NCBI GenBank assembly: GCA_030427245.1
Contig: JAUHXA010000058.1
Span: 1 to 46,722, forward strand
Length of the DNA: 46,722 nucleotides
Reading direction: 5' to 3'
DNA from: Bacteroidia bacterium
GTDB lineage: Bacteria; Bacteroidota; Bacteroidia; Chitinophagales; UBA2359
The notes below the pieces were generated by a model. That model made no database searches, had not been told where the DNA came from, and saw nothing but the letters and a program-made list of their open reading frames with translations. The position numbers and the translations under genes were made by a program. This document shows positions 16,170 through 24,999 of this stretch, in pieces. Each line of letters begins with the position of its first letter. Position 1 is the first letter of the stretch.

Positions 16170-16475
16170 TATGAATAATAATTACTTCCTCAAAAATAAC
16201 AATTTGGATTGAAAAATACGATTATTGCGATAAAAGTGCACAAAAATTAATCCTTGAATAATCCATCTATCAAGAAATATCGTAGGTATCGATATAAATC
16301 AAAGAAAGGTAACAAGCAACCTTTAACTTAGTTCATCTGAATAAGCAATTCCAACAACTATTTATCTTCTATTCATTAGTTCTCTTGTCTCATTAATGAC
16401 AACCAGCTTATAGAAAATAGTCTAAGATTGCATTACAGTATTTCATCTAAATTCCCTAAAAAAATATTATCAATC
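16170..16475. other. Divergent control region between sigma factor and TonB receptor genes
   Basis: These 306 bp carry the ECF-type motif P4 on the plus strand and an incomplete match on the minus strand in front of the sigma gene. There is no other ORF or RNA gene that I can support. Confidence 0.6.
16259..16286 (+). promoter_or_regulatory. Predicted ECF (SigK-like) promoter P4
   Basis: TAATCC (16259-16264), 16 bp, then CGTAGG (16281-16286). It keeps the spacing of P1-P3 but has one deviation in the -10 element and lacks the A-tract after the -35 element. It would transcribe the TonB receptor with a leader of about 180 nt. Confidence 0.58.
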
Positions 16476-18827
16476 ATGTATTTGACCAACCCTACTGAAA
16501 AAATCACTATTCATTCATCAATTCAATCTGTTGCCTCAAAGATATTTGCTTTTTTTAAATATTTTAGAATATTAATAGTATTTAGTTTGATGTTTTTGTC
16601 ATTCAACTGCCTTTTCGCCCATCACGGGATGATAAAAGGAACTGTTTATGACAGTGAAACCCAACTTCCCTTGATAGGAGCAAACATTTGGCTCAACAAT
16701 ACCGAACAAGGCGCAGTTACCAACGAATTTGGCATCTACCGTTTTCAGCATTTGGCTCCAGGTATCTATCAAATCAGTATATCCTTCATTGGTTTTGAGG
16801 CTCAAGAATTTGCCATTGAAGTAAAGGACGAAACCACGGTTACACCTAAGACCTACCTCAAAACAAGCAGTTTGCAGCTTAATGAAGCAGTTGTAAGGGC
16901 GAGTGGCAGTATGAAAGACCAACTCAGCAGTATTCAAGCAATAGATGTGGCACTCCGTCCTGCCAATTCTTCACAAGACATTCTTCGGGTTGTGCCAGGG
17001 CTTTTCATCGGTCAACATGCAGGGGGCGGCAAAGCCGAGCAGATTTTTTTGAGAGGCTTTGACATCGATCACGGCACCGATATTCGCCTCACCGTAGATG
17101 GGATGCCTGTCAATATGGTCTCTCATGCTCACGGTCAAGGATATGCGGATCTCCATTTTTTGATTCCCGAAACAGTGGGTTTTACCCAATTCGACAAAGG
17201 TCCTTATTATGCTAGTCAAGGAGATTTTACAACAGCCGGCTATGTGAACTTCCGCACCAAAAATGCAGTCGACAAAAGTATGGTCAAACTCGAAGCAGGA
17301 CAGTTTGATACCAAACGAGCAGTGGCGCTGATAGATGTACTCGGCAAGGACAACAACGAGCGTAAACAAAGTGCCTACATCGCCTCAGAATACCTATTCG
17401 CCAATGGTGCCTTTGAAAGTCCTCAAAACTTTCGACGCATCAACCTCATGGGCAAATACCATCAGCACTTCAACAACGATAAAATATTGACTGCAACTTT
17501 CTCTCACTTCAACAGTCAGTGGGATGCTTCTGGGCAAATTCCACAAAGAGCCGTTGACAGTGGTTTGATTGGCCGTTTTGGAGCAATTGACGATACGGAA
17601 GGCGGCAATACGAGCCGTACAAATCTCAATTTGCAGCTTACCTCCTTTACCGAAAATGGTCATCTTTTCAAAAACCAATTCTACTATTCACACTACGATT
17701 TTGAACTCTATTCCAATTTCACTTTCTTCTTAGAAGACCCCGAAAATGGCGACCAAATCCGCCAAAAGGAAGACCGACACATTTTCGGCTACAATACGAC
17801 TTTCAATTTGGAAAAAAGCTTGGCAAATCGTCCACTCTATACCGAAATCGGGGCGGGCATTCGCTTTGACAACAGCGATGAAAACGAGCTTTCACACACC
17901 AAAAACCGCACCACTATATTGGAGCGAATAGCGTATGGCGATATTGACGAAACCAATCTCAATGCGTATGTAGATGTCACTTGGGATTTCGCTAAAAAAT
18001 TCAGCCTCAATACGGGATTGCGTTATGATCAGTTTCAATTTGAATATGTAGATTTTCTTCAAACAAATTATGATCGTCAATCTCAAAACAAAGGTATCCT
18101 TGCCCCCAAAATCAGTTTGTTTTACGACTTGAACAAAAAAATGCAACTGTATGGTAAGGCAGGAGTGGGTTTTCACTCCAATGATGCACGGGTAGTGGTC
18201 GCTCAAAATGGCACTCAAATCCTTCCCAAAGCTTTTGGTACAGACATTGGGCTATTGTGGAAACCAATAGACAATCTTTTGGTCAATGTAGGCGCATGGC
18301 GCTTGAATTTAGAGCAGGAATTTGTCTATGTAGGAGATGCAGGCGTAGTCGAGCCGAGTGGCGAAACCGAGCGTTTTGGTTTGGATGTTTCCCTCCGTTT
18401 TCAGCCAACGGATTGGCTCTACTTGGATACAGATCTTAACCTCACCGAAGCCAAAGCAATAGGTGAACCTGAAGGAGCAAATTATATTCCATTAGCTCCT
18501 CTATTCACAAGTATTGGTGGTTTGACTGTCCGACATCCTTCTGGCTTCAATGGCAGTTTGCGTTACCGATACATGGGCGACCGTCCTGCAAATGAGGACT
18601 ATAGTATCACGGCCACAGGTTATTTCATTTTAGATGCAGTGGTGAAATACACCCACAGTCGCTTTGAAGTTGGAATTTCTGTTGAAAACCTTATGGATGT
18701 AGAATGGAACGAAACCCAATTCGATACAGAATCTCGTTTATCAAATGAACCCAATCCTGTTTCAGAAATTCACTTTACACCAGGGACTCCGTTTTTTGGA
18801 AAGGTAGGGGTTGGAGTATTCTTCTAG
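16476..18827 (+). CDS. TonB-dependent outer-membrane receptor
   Basis: This codes for 783 residues from ATG 16476. The frame opens at a TTG at 16428, but the ATG is preferred. A long N-terminal leader precedes a signal peptide (I-L-I-V-F-S-L-M-F-L-S-F) that ends before A-H-H-G. A carboxypeptidase-regulatory-like beta-sandwich follows (G-T-V-Y-D-S-E-T-Q-L-P-L-I-G-A-N-I). Next come a plug domain (V-P-G-L-F-I-G, I-F-L-R-G-F-D-I-D-H-G-T-D, H-A-H-G-Q-G-Y-A-D) and a 22-strand-type barrel ending in phenylalanine (K-V-G-V-G-V-F-F). The His-rich plug loop could bear on metal substrates, but that is a guess. It is divergent from the sigma gene and carries ECF motif P4, so it probably belongs to the DUF4331 regulon. 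Confidence 0.9.
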   Translation: MYLTNPTEKITIHSSIQSVASKIFAFFKYFRILIVFSLMFLSFNCLFAHHGMIKGTVYDSETQLPLIGANIWLNNTEQGAVTNEFGIYRFQHLAPGIYQISISFIGFEAQEFAIEVKDETTVTPKTYLKTSSLQLNEAVVRASGSMKDQLSSIQAIDVALRPANSSQDILRVVPGLFIGQHAGGGKAEQIFLRGFDIDHGTDIRLTVDGMPVNMVSHAHGQGYADLHFLIPETVGFTQFDKGPYYASQGDFTTAGYVNFRTKNAVDKSMVKLEAGQFDTKRAVALIDVLGKDNNERKQSAYIASEYLFANGAFESPQNFRRINLMGKYHQHFNNDKILTATFSHFNSQWDASGQIPQRAVDSGLIGRFGAIDDTEGGNTSRTNLNLQLTSFTENGHLFKNQFYYSHYDFELYSNFTFFLEDPENGDQIRQKEDRHIFGYNTTFNLEKSLANRPLYTEIGAGIRFDNSDENELSHTKNRTTILERIAYGDIDETNLNAYVDVTWDFAKKFSLNTGLRYDQFQFEYVDFLQTNYDRQSQNKGILAPKISLFYDLNKKMQLYGKAGVGFHSNDARVVVAQNGTQILPKAFGTDIGLLWKPIDNLLVNVGAWRLNLEQEFVYVGDAGVVEPSGETERFGLDVSLRFQPTDWLYLDTDLNLTEAKAIGEPEGANYIPLAPLFTSIGGLTVRHPSGFNGSLRYRYMGDRPANEDYSITATGYFILDAVVKYTHSRFEVGISVENLMDVEWNETQFDTESRLSNEPNPVSEIHFTPGTPFFGKVGVGVFF

Positions 18828-18888
18828 GACAGCAAAAAACAAATTCGTGGTAAGGTCTGTAGAGCCATTTTGAAATAAATCATAAATC

Positions 18889-18943
18889 CATACATCCATC
18901 TTATTCGATAACTACTTTTGTACGTTATTCAGATGGATGTATG
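18889..18943. terminator. Long hairpin between convergent genes
   Basis: CATACATCCATCT (18889-18901) and its perfect complement (18931-18943) form a 13-bp stem with a 29-base loop, followed by ATTTTCT. It lies between the TonB receptor and the hydrolase, which converge, so it probably terminates both. Confidence 0.6.
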
Positions 18944-19075
18944 ATTTTCTGAGGTCTCAAGGCAAGTAGTGATGTGCGACTTTGAGAACAACAAGGAATA
19001 AAAGGTCTTTATTAAGTGCCCTCCTATTACTTCTTACAGAAAAACGCATTAACACCTTAAAGTATTAATGCAGAA

Positions 19076-20059
19076 CTAAATAGACAAATACGGTTCACCG
19101 CTTGTCACCTCTTCCAAAAATTCTTCTACCGATTGCATCCACAAGTCGTGTTCATTTCTGCAATAGGATTGGTGTCCGCTTTCTTCAAATATTTTGAGGC
19201 GTTTGAAGCCCGAAAGAGAGTGGTAAATATTTTCGGTTTCTTCCATCATCACCCGACTATCCAGCTTGCCGTACATCAACAAAGTGGGTGTACGAACCGA
19301 CTTAGCATAGTCTTCTGGATTGTGCTGGAATGCCCAAAAACCATTTTGCAATCCTCCCCAAAGTACCAGCAATTGAGAGGTCGGAAAACTCGGCGCATTA
19401 AGAACGGTGAAGCGGTTTTGAATGGTTTGTTCCATCGAACCAAAAGGACATTCCACCAAAATGGCAGTTGGATCAATCTCCGAAATACTCAAGGCTCGCA
19501 AAATCGCCGCTGCTCCCATCGAAGCTCCAAACAACACGATGTTGTTCGCAAGGAGTTCTTCTTGTGCATAATAATAAGCATAAATTACATCTACCGCCTC
19601 TCCATATCCAATACTTGTACTTTCCCCCTCCGAGCCGCCATGCCCCAAAAAGTCTATCATTAAAGCATTGTAACCCATCTCATTGAAGCCATAAGCTTCC
19701 TCCAACTGCAAGGACTTGACTCCCAAATATCCATGAAACAGAATCACCGTTCCTTGGGCATTTTCGACTGGCAACAACCATCCCTCTATCTCCTTATTAC
19801 CTCTCGATGGAAAGGTCACTCGTTCGTAGTTTTTGTTGGGCAAAACTTCGTTTTGGGGTTTGGGATGGTCAACACCAAAGGGAATCAATGCCAATTTGTC
19901 CATCATGGTCAATTGTTCGATGCCTTTGCTCTTTTCTATTTTTTTGTCTTCAAGGCTGAAATGAGTGAATTTGTAGGCGTGTATATAGGTGAGAACGTTC
20001 AAGAGAATGAACAGCCAAATAGTTATTCTTAGGAAAAATTTGAAGCGAGATTTTTTCAT
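19076..20059 (-). CDS. Membrane-anchored alpha/beta hydrolase
   Basis: This codes for 327 residues from ATG 20059. An upstream ATG at 20197 would add 46 residues. The chosen start gives a short basic leader and one N-terminal membrane anchor (I-T-I-W-L-F-I-L-L-N-V-L-T-Y-I). The hydrolase core has the oxyanion motif H-G-Y-L-G, the nucleophile elbow G-A-S-M-G, an acid in G-K-L-D-S-R-V and the catalytic His in E-S-G-H-Q-S-Y. This is the layout of serine esterases and peptidases of the BAAT/FrsA-like group with an external catalytic domain. The substrate is unknown. It is followed by a terminator-like hairpin and lies 190 bp after the permease gene. Confidence 0.85.
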   Translation of the reverse strand: MKKSRFKFFLRITIWLFILLNVLTYIHAYKFTHFSLEDKKIEKSKGIEQLTMMDKLALIPFGVDHPKPQNEVLPNKNYERVTFPSRGNKEIEGWLLPVENAQGTVILFHGYLGVKSLQLEEAYGFNEMGYNALMIDFLGHGGSEGESTSIGYGEAVDVIYAYYYAQEELLANNIVLFGASMGAAAILRALSISEIDPTAILVECPFGSMEQTIQNRFTVLNAPSFPTSQLLVLWGGLQNGFWAFQHNPEDYAKSVRTPTLLMYGKLDSRVMMEETENIYHSLSGFKRLKIFEESGHQSYCRNEHDLWMQSVEEFLEEVTSGEPYLSI

Positions 20060-20249
20060 TCTTGAAAAATATTGGATGACTTGATTGGAAAAATGGGGTA
20101 TTAATAACAATGAAATTAGCGGAAAAATTGTTTTTGTAAGAGCTGCAATGTTTTTGTATCGAAAATTTGTGCCGTTTACTCGTTTGAGAATGTTCAATTA
20201 ACAAACACCTCAATTCTCCCCTCCCTGCTCCCTCATCCTAAACCTAAAA

Positions 20250-21563
20250 TCACTTCGCCCATTTAAACCACCCAAAACTCACCACCAAAATCCCCACATA
20301 AATCAACGCCAACTGAAAGTTATACACCGTAATGGCAACCAAGGCAACACTCGCAATCACCAAAGCCACAATAGGTGCAAAGGGATACAAAGGCACTTTG
20401 AAAGGGCGTTCCAAATCGGGTTCTTTTTGCCGCAAAACCAAGAGAGAAACCATCGAAACAATGTAGAGCGTCAAAGCTCCAAAACACGCAATTGTGATGA
20501 TTTCACCTGTTTTGCCCGTCAACAAAGCTACTACTCCAACCCCCATATTGAAGACCAAGGCATTGGCGGGTGTATGAAAACGCTTGTTTACCTTACCCAA
20601 AGCAGCGGGGGCAAATCCTTCTCTACCAAACTCAAAAGTCGCCCTTCCTGCTGCCAAAATGATGCCATGAAAAGAGGCAACCAAACCAAACAAGCCAATG
20701 GAAGTCACCAAATGATACAAAATATGTGACTCACCTACCGCATGAGCCATCGCTAAAGGAAGCGGAGAATCAGAAGCCTCTGCACCTGCTGATGGAAAAA
20801 CGATGCTTTCCCAACCATTGATGCCGACTGCCGAACTAAAGGTCAAAATGCACAAAATCACCAAGGTCAAAATAGCCGAACCAAAACCAATCAGCACATT
20901 TCGCTGTGGGTTCACTGTTTCTTCTGCCACATTTGCCACACCTTCAATCGCCAAGAAAAACCAAATCGCAAAGGGAATCGCTGCAAATGCGCCTGCCCAA
21001 CCATTGGGCAAGGGATTGTGTGTGAGGTTTTGCCATTCAAAATGAGGCATTGCAGCGCCTGCAAAAATCAACAATTCCAAAACAGCTATCACCGTAATGA
21101 CCAACTCAAAGGAAGCGGCTGCTCGTACTCCATAGATATTCAAGCCCGTAAAGACCAGATAGGCGATGACTGCAATGAGTAAAATGGAGACAGACGGTAT
21201 GAAGATATTGAGGTATGCCCCGATTGCAAAGGCAATTGCAGGAGGCGCAAAAATGAATTCGATGTTTTGAGCCATTCCTCCTAAAAAGCCCCAATTTTTG
21301 CCCAAAGCTCTAAGAGCATAGTCGAAAGCACCGCCCGCTTTAGGAATTGCACAGGCGAGTTCGGTGTAGCTAAAAGTGAAAGCGAGGTACATGATGATGA
21401 TGAAAAAGGTCGCTACTGCCAATCCGAGTGTTCCGCCTTTTTCGAGTCCCAAGTTCCAGCCAAAGTACATACCCGATATGACATAGCCAACTCCCAATCC
21501 CCACAACATCAATGGGCCAAGAGTGCGTTTTAATTGAGGAGAATCGGTTGTTTTTGTGTTCAT
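20250..21563 (-). CDS. APC-family amine/amino-acid permease, ethanolamine permease type
   Basis: This codes for 437 residues with about 12 hydrophobic helices. The segments G-M-Y-F-G-W-N-L-G-L-E-K-G-G-T-L-G and F-S-Y-T-E-L-A-C-A-I-P-K-A-G-G-A-F-D-Y-A, and the F-A-P-P-A-I-A segment near residue 105, match the Eat ethanolamine permease group of the APC superfamily. That group imports ethanolamine with protons. No ethanolamine ammonia-lyase or microcompartment genes lie nearby, so the substrate call rests on sequence resemblance alone. It sits downstream of a zinc-finger gene with a 119-bp gap that holds a small palindrome. Confidence 0.85.
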   Translation of the reverse strand: MNTKTTDSPQLKRTLGPLMLWGLGVGYVISGMYFGWNLGLEKGGTLGLAVATFFIIIMYLAFTFSYTELACAIPKAGGAFDYALRALGKNWGFLGGMAQNIEFIFAPPAIAFAIGAYLNIFIPSVSILLIAVIAYLVFTGLNIYGVRAAASFELVITVIAVLELLIFAGAAMPHFEWQNLTHNPLPNGWAGAFAAIPFAIWFFLAIEGVANVAEETVNPQRNVLIGFGSAILTLVILCILTFSSAVGINGWESIVFPSAGAEASDSPLPLAMAHAVGESHILYHLVTSIGLFGLVASFHGIILAAGRATFEFGREGFAPAALGKVNKRFHTPANALVFNMGVGVVALLTGKTGEIITIACFGALTLYIVSMVSLLVLRQKEPDLERPFKVPLYPFAPIVALVIASVALVAITVYNFQLALIYVGILVVSFGWFKWAK

Positions 21564-21585
21564 CTGTTTCGATTGTTTTGTGTTT

Positions 21586-21615
21586 GTAGAGACGTTTTTA
21601 ATAAAATGTCTCTAC
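21586..21615. repeat. Short palindromic REP-like element
   Basis: GTAGAGAC (21586-21593) is inverted at 21608-21615, with a further TTTT/AAAA pairing inside. The core resembles GTAGAGACG palindromes common in several bacterial groups (recollection). It lies just upstream of the permease start. Confidence 0.55.
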
Positions 21616-21682
21616 GTATTTGATTTCGGAAAACAGGGTTCCCTATTCTTAAATTTTGTCACACATACCACCGAACACCACC

Positions 21683-22330
21683 TCAAGAATTAAACACATA
21701 AAATTTTCCCATAATCGGCTTCATCCCTTTCACAGCCGCTTTCCAATAATACAAGCCCGTTTCAAAAGGTGATTGTTTGCCGAGGCTGATGATATAGTTT
21801 CTTTCGTTTGCAGCCAATTCAACAGGAGGTATGACCTTGCGGCGATTTTGGTTTTCGATTTGCAGCAAAATAGGCAATTTTGCAGTTGTTTCAAATCGGA
21901 ACTCAATGCTGTTTAAAAACAGTTCGTCAGGTCGGGGTCGCAAGACCTTCAATTGAAGATTAACTGAAGCTGTTGAGCGAAAAGTCAAACTCTGCTCGAT
22001 TATTTTCTCATAGCGAGAAACAGGTTTTGCAGCCGCTTTGATTTCTTCAAGTAGCTTGTCCAAATCCATCGGATTGCTCGACAAACGCAAATGACTTTCT
22101 TGCCTATCAAAGTAAGGATGCGCTTCTAACTCACTGTAATCCTTGTCCTTGATGAACAAAGCCAGATTCATGATGTCCTCGTCACATTCCTCACATTCAC
22201 TCAGATGTTCGTATAAAGCAGCAGGCAGTACATCTACCTTGTCAAGTTGAATCGCTTCTGCATACAGCATCCTTGCCTCCTCGGTGAGATGCTCGTTTTC
22301 AAAAAAATGATTGTCGTTTATTGTATCCAT
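21683..22330 (-). CDS. Putative zinc-finger anti-sigma-like protein
   Basis: This codes for 215 residues. Near residues 42-53 the motif H-L-S-E-C-E-E-C-D-E-D-I resembles the H-x3-C-x2-C zinc site of anti-sigma (ZAS/HC2) domains. There is no clear membrane segment. The C-terminal 100 residues look beta-rich (F-R-F-E-T-T-A-K-L-P-I-L-L-Q-I and G-L-Y-Y-W-K-A-A-V-K-G). It follows the divergent sigma gene by 81 bp on the same strand, the usual order for a sigma/anti-sigma pair. A regulatory role is inferred from this motif and position. Confidence 0.72.
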   Translation of the reverse strand: MDTINDNHFFENEHLTEEARMLYAEAIQLDKVDVLPAALYEHLSECEECDEDIMNLALFIKDKDYSELEAHPYFDRQESHLRLSSNPMDLDKLLEEIKAAAKPVSRYEKIIEQSLTFRSTASVNLQLKVLRPRPDELFLNSIEFRFETTAKLPILLQIENQNRRKVIPPVELAANERNYIISLGKQSPFETGLYYWKAAVKGMKPIMGKFYVFNS

Positions 22331-22411
22331 TGCTCCTATTTTTTGCTCCGAAATATACTACCATAGACGATAACAAAAACCCCTTTTGGAAAAAATCGGA
22401 CTACTCCTTTC

Positions 22412-23458
22412 TTACTTTCCACGATAATACCCATGAACAAAATCCTCCAAACTAAACTGACGGGCTTGCTGAACGCCAATAGCAGTAAATATAGCGATCA
22501 ACAATTTTTTTTCTGATGAAACATATCGTTTCCGCAAGGTATCCGCCTTCAATATAGTATTGTGTTTCCAGCCAATTATCTCCGCCAAACCTTCAAAGAG
22601 TTTGCCTTTGGTCAAGTGTTGGTAATCTATCCCAAAATAGCTCAAAATTTCGACCACCACATCATCCGTACAGTTCTTCCAAAACTCAAAAACGTCCTGA
22701 GAAATCAACAATAACCGTTGATTGACCTTCAAACAAAGTACAAAATCTTGTCGGGCTTTAGTAGGTTGTTTTCGAAGACAAATCTCAAAAATACTTTTCT
22801 GCAATTGATCCGCTTCTTCGGCTGTCACCGTATCTTCCGCCGTTTGATGAGCATACCAATGCACCTCCCCTACCGAATCCAAATTGCTGATGTCGTCGTA
22901 ATCTACAACTGATTGTTGCTTTTGATGAACTCTGGTCAAACGCTTGTAAGTTTCATGTAAAAGATTGCGAATGACCGTTTTGAAGTAAGTACGAAACAGT
23001 GATTTTCCTTCAAACTGTACCAACTTAGGCAATATGCGTCGAAGCAATACCTCATTGAGTTCCTGCACAATTTCGCTCGCTTCCAATTGCTGCAAACTCC
23101 CCCGACTTTGATAAATCAAGGTTTCTTTGTAAATCAACTTTTGGTATTTGATGATGATGCGATTGGGTTGGTCAGAATAGAGCAATTGAAGGTCTTGCTC
23201 ATTGCAGAGTTGATTGCAGATGCTTCTCACCTTTCGCACCAACAAGCCATAAACAGTCGTTTGAGGTTTGCCTTTGTAGTTTTGAAGGTCAGTCAGCAAT
23301 ACCTGTGCTATTTTTTGCTGAACTTGGGCTTCATTTTTTATCCTCAAAAAACCTTGATTGGCATATTCTATCAGCCATTTTTGAATGACAGAAGCATGTT
23401 TTTCAATCAATATTTTGGGGGAATGTTGTAGTAAATAAAGATCGTCTTTTGGATTCAT
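22412..23458 (-). CDS. Divergent, extended sigma-70-family protein
   Basis: This codes for 348 residues, nearly twice the size of a normal ECF factor. Residues about 105-180 resemble sigma region 2: E-I-V-Q-E-L-N-E-V-L-L, then F-R-T-Y-F-K-T-V-I-R-N-L-L-H-E-T-Y-K-R, which parallels the F-x-x-W-L-x-x-I-A-R-N helix. The C-terminal half has a possible region 4 (L-T-K-G-K-L-F-E-G-L-A-E-I-I-G-W-K-H-N-T-I). The N-terminal 100 residues are an unassigned helical extension. It precedes a zinc-finger gene, supporting a sigma/anti-sigma pair. The alternative is a non-sigma DNA-binding protein that has kept only the fold. Confidence 0.72.
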   Translation of the reverse strand: MNPKDDLYLLQHSPKILIEKHASVIQKWLIEYANQGFLRIKNEAQVQQKIAQVLLTDLQNYKGKPQTTVYGLLVRKVRSICNQLCNEQDLQLLYSDQPNRIIIKYQKLIYKETLIYQSRGSLQQLEASEIVQELNEVLLRRILPKLVQFEGKSLFRTYFKTVIRNLLHETYKRLTRVHQKQQSVVDYDDISNLDSVGEVHWYAHQTAEDTVTAEEADQLQKSIFEICLRKQPTKARQDFVLCLKVNQRLLLISQDVFEFWKNCTDDVVVEILSYFGIDYQHLTKGKLFEGLAEIIGWKHNTILKADTLRKRYVSSEKKLLIAIFTAIGVQQARQFSLEDFVHGYYRGK

Positions 23459-23494
23459 AGTTTTTAGCAGTCAGGTTTACATCATCTAATTTAG

Positions 23495-24268
23495 TTATTT
23501 TTTTTCAAACCGACGATTTTTTGCCATCCAAATCAACACCAAACCCCCAATCACCAAAGGAATACTCAACAACTGCGTATAAGCTGCATCGGCTTTGAAA
23601 AACTCCAATAAAGCCCGCAAGCCAAAGGTCAAAACAAAGAATACACCTACCAGAAAACCATCTGGCAAGTCTTTCTTTTTGTGAAACAAATACATCAATA
23701 ACGCAAAAACGCCTGTGAGCATCAAGGCCTCATATAGTTGGGAGGGATGTCGGGGATAGTCATCTACTTTGGCAAACACAAAAGCCCAAGATACATCGGT
23801 TACTTTGCCATACAATTCGGAGTTGAACAAATTCCCAATTCGAATAAAAGCTCCCAACAATGGGGTTACAACAGCAGCTCTATCCAAAACCTGAATAAGA
23901 GGTACTTCCTTTCGAGAACGAGCGTATAAATAAAGGGCTACCAAGACTCCAATCACTCCTCCATGACTCGCCAATCCTCCATGCCAAATCTTCAAAATTT
24001 CGATGGGTTGGCGCATGTAAAAATCCAAATTGTAGAACAACACATCTCCCAGTCGTGCGCCGATTACACCTCCAAAAAACACATATTGCACTAGGTCTAT
24101 AACCGTTTCTTGGTCAAATCCACTTTTGCGGTACAAATAGCGCATCAACACATAACCAACTATGATAGAAATTGCCCACATCGAACTGTACCACAACAGT
24201 TTGAATTTACCAATTTGAAGAATAGCAGGGGCTGCATCCCAAGTAATATAAGAGAGTATATGGTTCAT
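23495..24268 (-). CDS. lgt: Prolipoprotein diacylglyceryl transferase
   Basis: This codes for 257 residues with about seven membrane helices. The diagnostic segments are V-I-G-A-R-L-G-D-V-L-F-Y, H-G-G-L-A-S-H-G-G-V-I-G and I-R-I-G-N-L-F-N-S-E-L-Y-G, which include the Lgt signature and its essential His and Arg residues. The enzyme moves diacylglycerol from phosphatidylglycerol to the lipobox cysteine of prolipoproteins in the inner membrane. Several lipoproteins in this window would be substrates. It lies between the divergent sigma gene and nth on the minus strand. Confidence 0.96.
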   Translation of the reverse strand: MNHILSYITWDAAPAILQIGKFKLLWYSSMWAISIIVGYVLMRYLYRKSGFDQETVIDLVQYVFFGGVIGARLGDVLFYNLDFYMRQPIEILKIWHGGLASHGGVIGVLVALYLYARSRKEVPLIQVLDRAAVVTPLLGAFIRIGNLFNSELYGKVTDVSWAFVFAKVDDYPRHPSQLYEALMLTGVFALLMYLFHKKKDLPDGFLVGVFFVLTFGLRALLEFFKADAAYTQLLSIPLVIGGLVLIWMAKNRRFEKK

Positions 24269-24381
24269 ATTTTTTTGTAGTAATTCGGTTGTCAGGTGTC
24301 AGTAAATTAAATAAGCGATCCCTTATCATGTTTTTACATCCCTCCTCTTTCTTCTCACTTCTTTCGTTCAAAATCAATCCA

Positions 24382-24999
24382 TTATCCAACTTTGCTGCAA
24401 ATCGGACATTCATCTGCATTGTGCCCTCTTGCGGGGCAATATTCTCGACCGAAAAAAATGATTTGTAAATGTAATTTATTCCACGATTCTTTTGGAAATA
24501 TTCGCTTCAAATCTCGCTCGGTCTGCACCACATTTTTACCACTCGTCAAGCCCCAACGAATGGCCAAGCGATGAATGTGCGTATCCACAGGAAAAGCAGG
24601 TTGGCCAAAAGCTTGCGACATAACCACCGAAGCAGTCTTGTGCCCTACACCTGGCAATGCCTCCAAATCCTTGTAGTTTTGCGGCACTTGCCCACCGTGT
24701 TTGTCCAGCAAAATCTGGGACAAACCATGTATGGCTTTCGACTTACGAGGCGACAATCCACAAGGGCGAATAATCGCTTTGATATCCTCCACCTCACAAT
24801 TTACCATATCTTGCGGAGTGTTTGCCATCTCAAACAATTGTGGAGTCACCTGATTCACTCTTTTGTCGGTACATTGAGCAGACAAAAGAACGGCAATCAA
24901 TAAGGTGTAAGGGTCTTCATGTTGAAGGGGAACATCTACGGTAGGGTAAAGTTCTTCTAATTTTTCTTGGATAAAATCGGCTTTCGCTTGTTCGGTCAT
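24382..24999 (-). CDS. nth: Endonuclease III-family DNA glycosylase/AP lyase
   Basis: This codes for 205 residues. The helix-hairpin-helix is L-P-G-V-G-H-K-T-A-S-V-V with the catalytic Lys, and the catalytic Asp is in F-P-V-D-T-H-I-H-R-L-A. The enzyme removes oxidised pyrimidines and nicks the AP site. The iron-sulfur loop is unusual. Instead of C-x6-C-x2-C-x5-C it reads C-P-A-R-G-H-N-A-D-E-C-P-I-C and the protein ends four residues later, so only three of the four cysteines are present. A Bacteroidota variant with another ligand, or loss of the cluster, is possible. It is first in the nth-lgt minus-strand series. Confidence 0.94.
   Translation of the reverse strand: MTEQAKADFIQEKLEELYPTVDVPLQHEDPYTLLIAVLLSAQCTDKRVNQVTPQLFEMANTPQDMVNCEVEDIKAIIRPCGLSPRKSKAIHGLSQILLDKHGGQVPQNYKDLEALPGVGHKTASVVMSQAFGQPAFPVDTHIHRLAIRWGLTSGKNVVQTERDLKRIFPKESWNKLHLQIIFFGREYCPARGHNADECPICSKVG

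Noticed and set aside
16184-16211. Possible fifth ECF site before the sigma gene (CAATCC, 16 bp, GGAAGT on the minus strand)
   Set aside because: The -35 element is close but the -10 matches only two of six bases of the other sites, so it was not counted in the regulon.
20060-20197. 46-residue N-terminal extension of the alpha/beta hydrolase
   Set aside because: The ATG at 20059 gives a normal basic leader and membrane anchor. The longer start cannot be excluded, but nothing favours it.
20250-21563. Reading the permease as part of an ethanolamine utilisation locus
   Set aside because: No ethanolamine ammonia-lyase, reactivase or microcompartment shell gene lies within the window.
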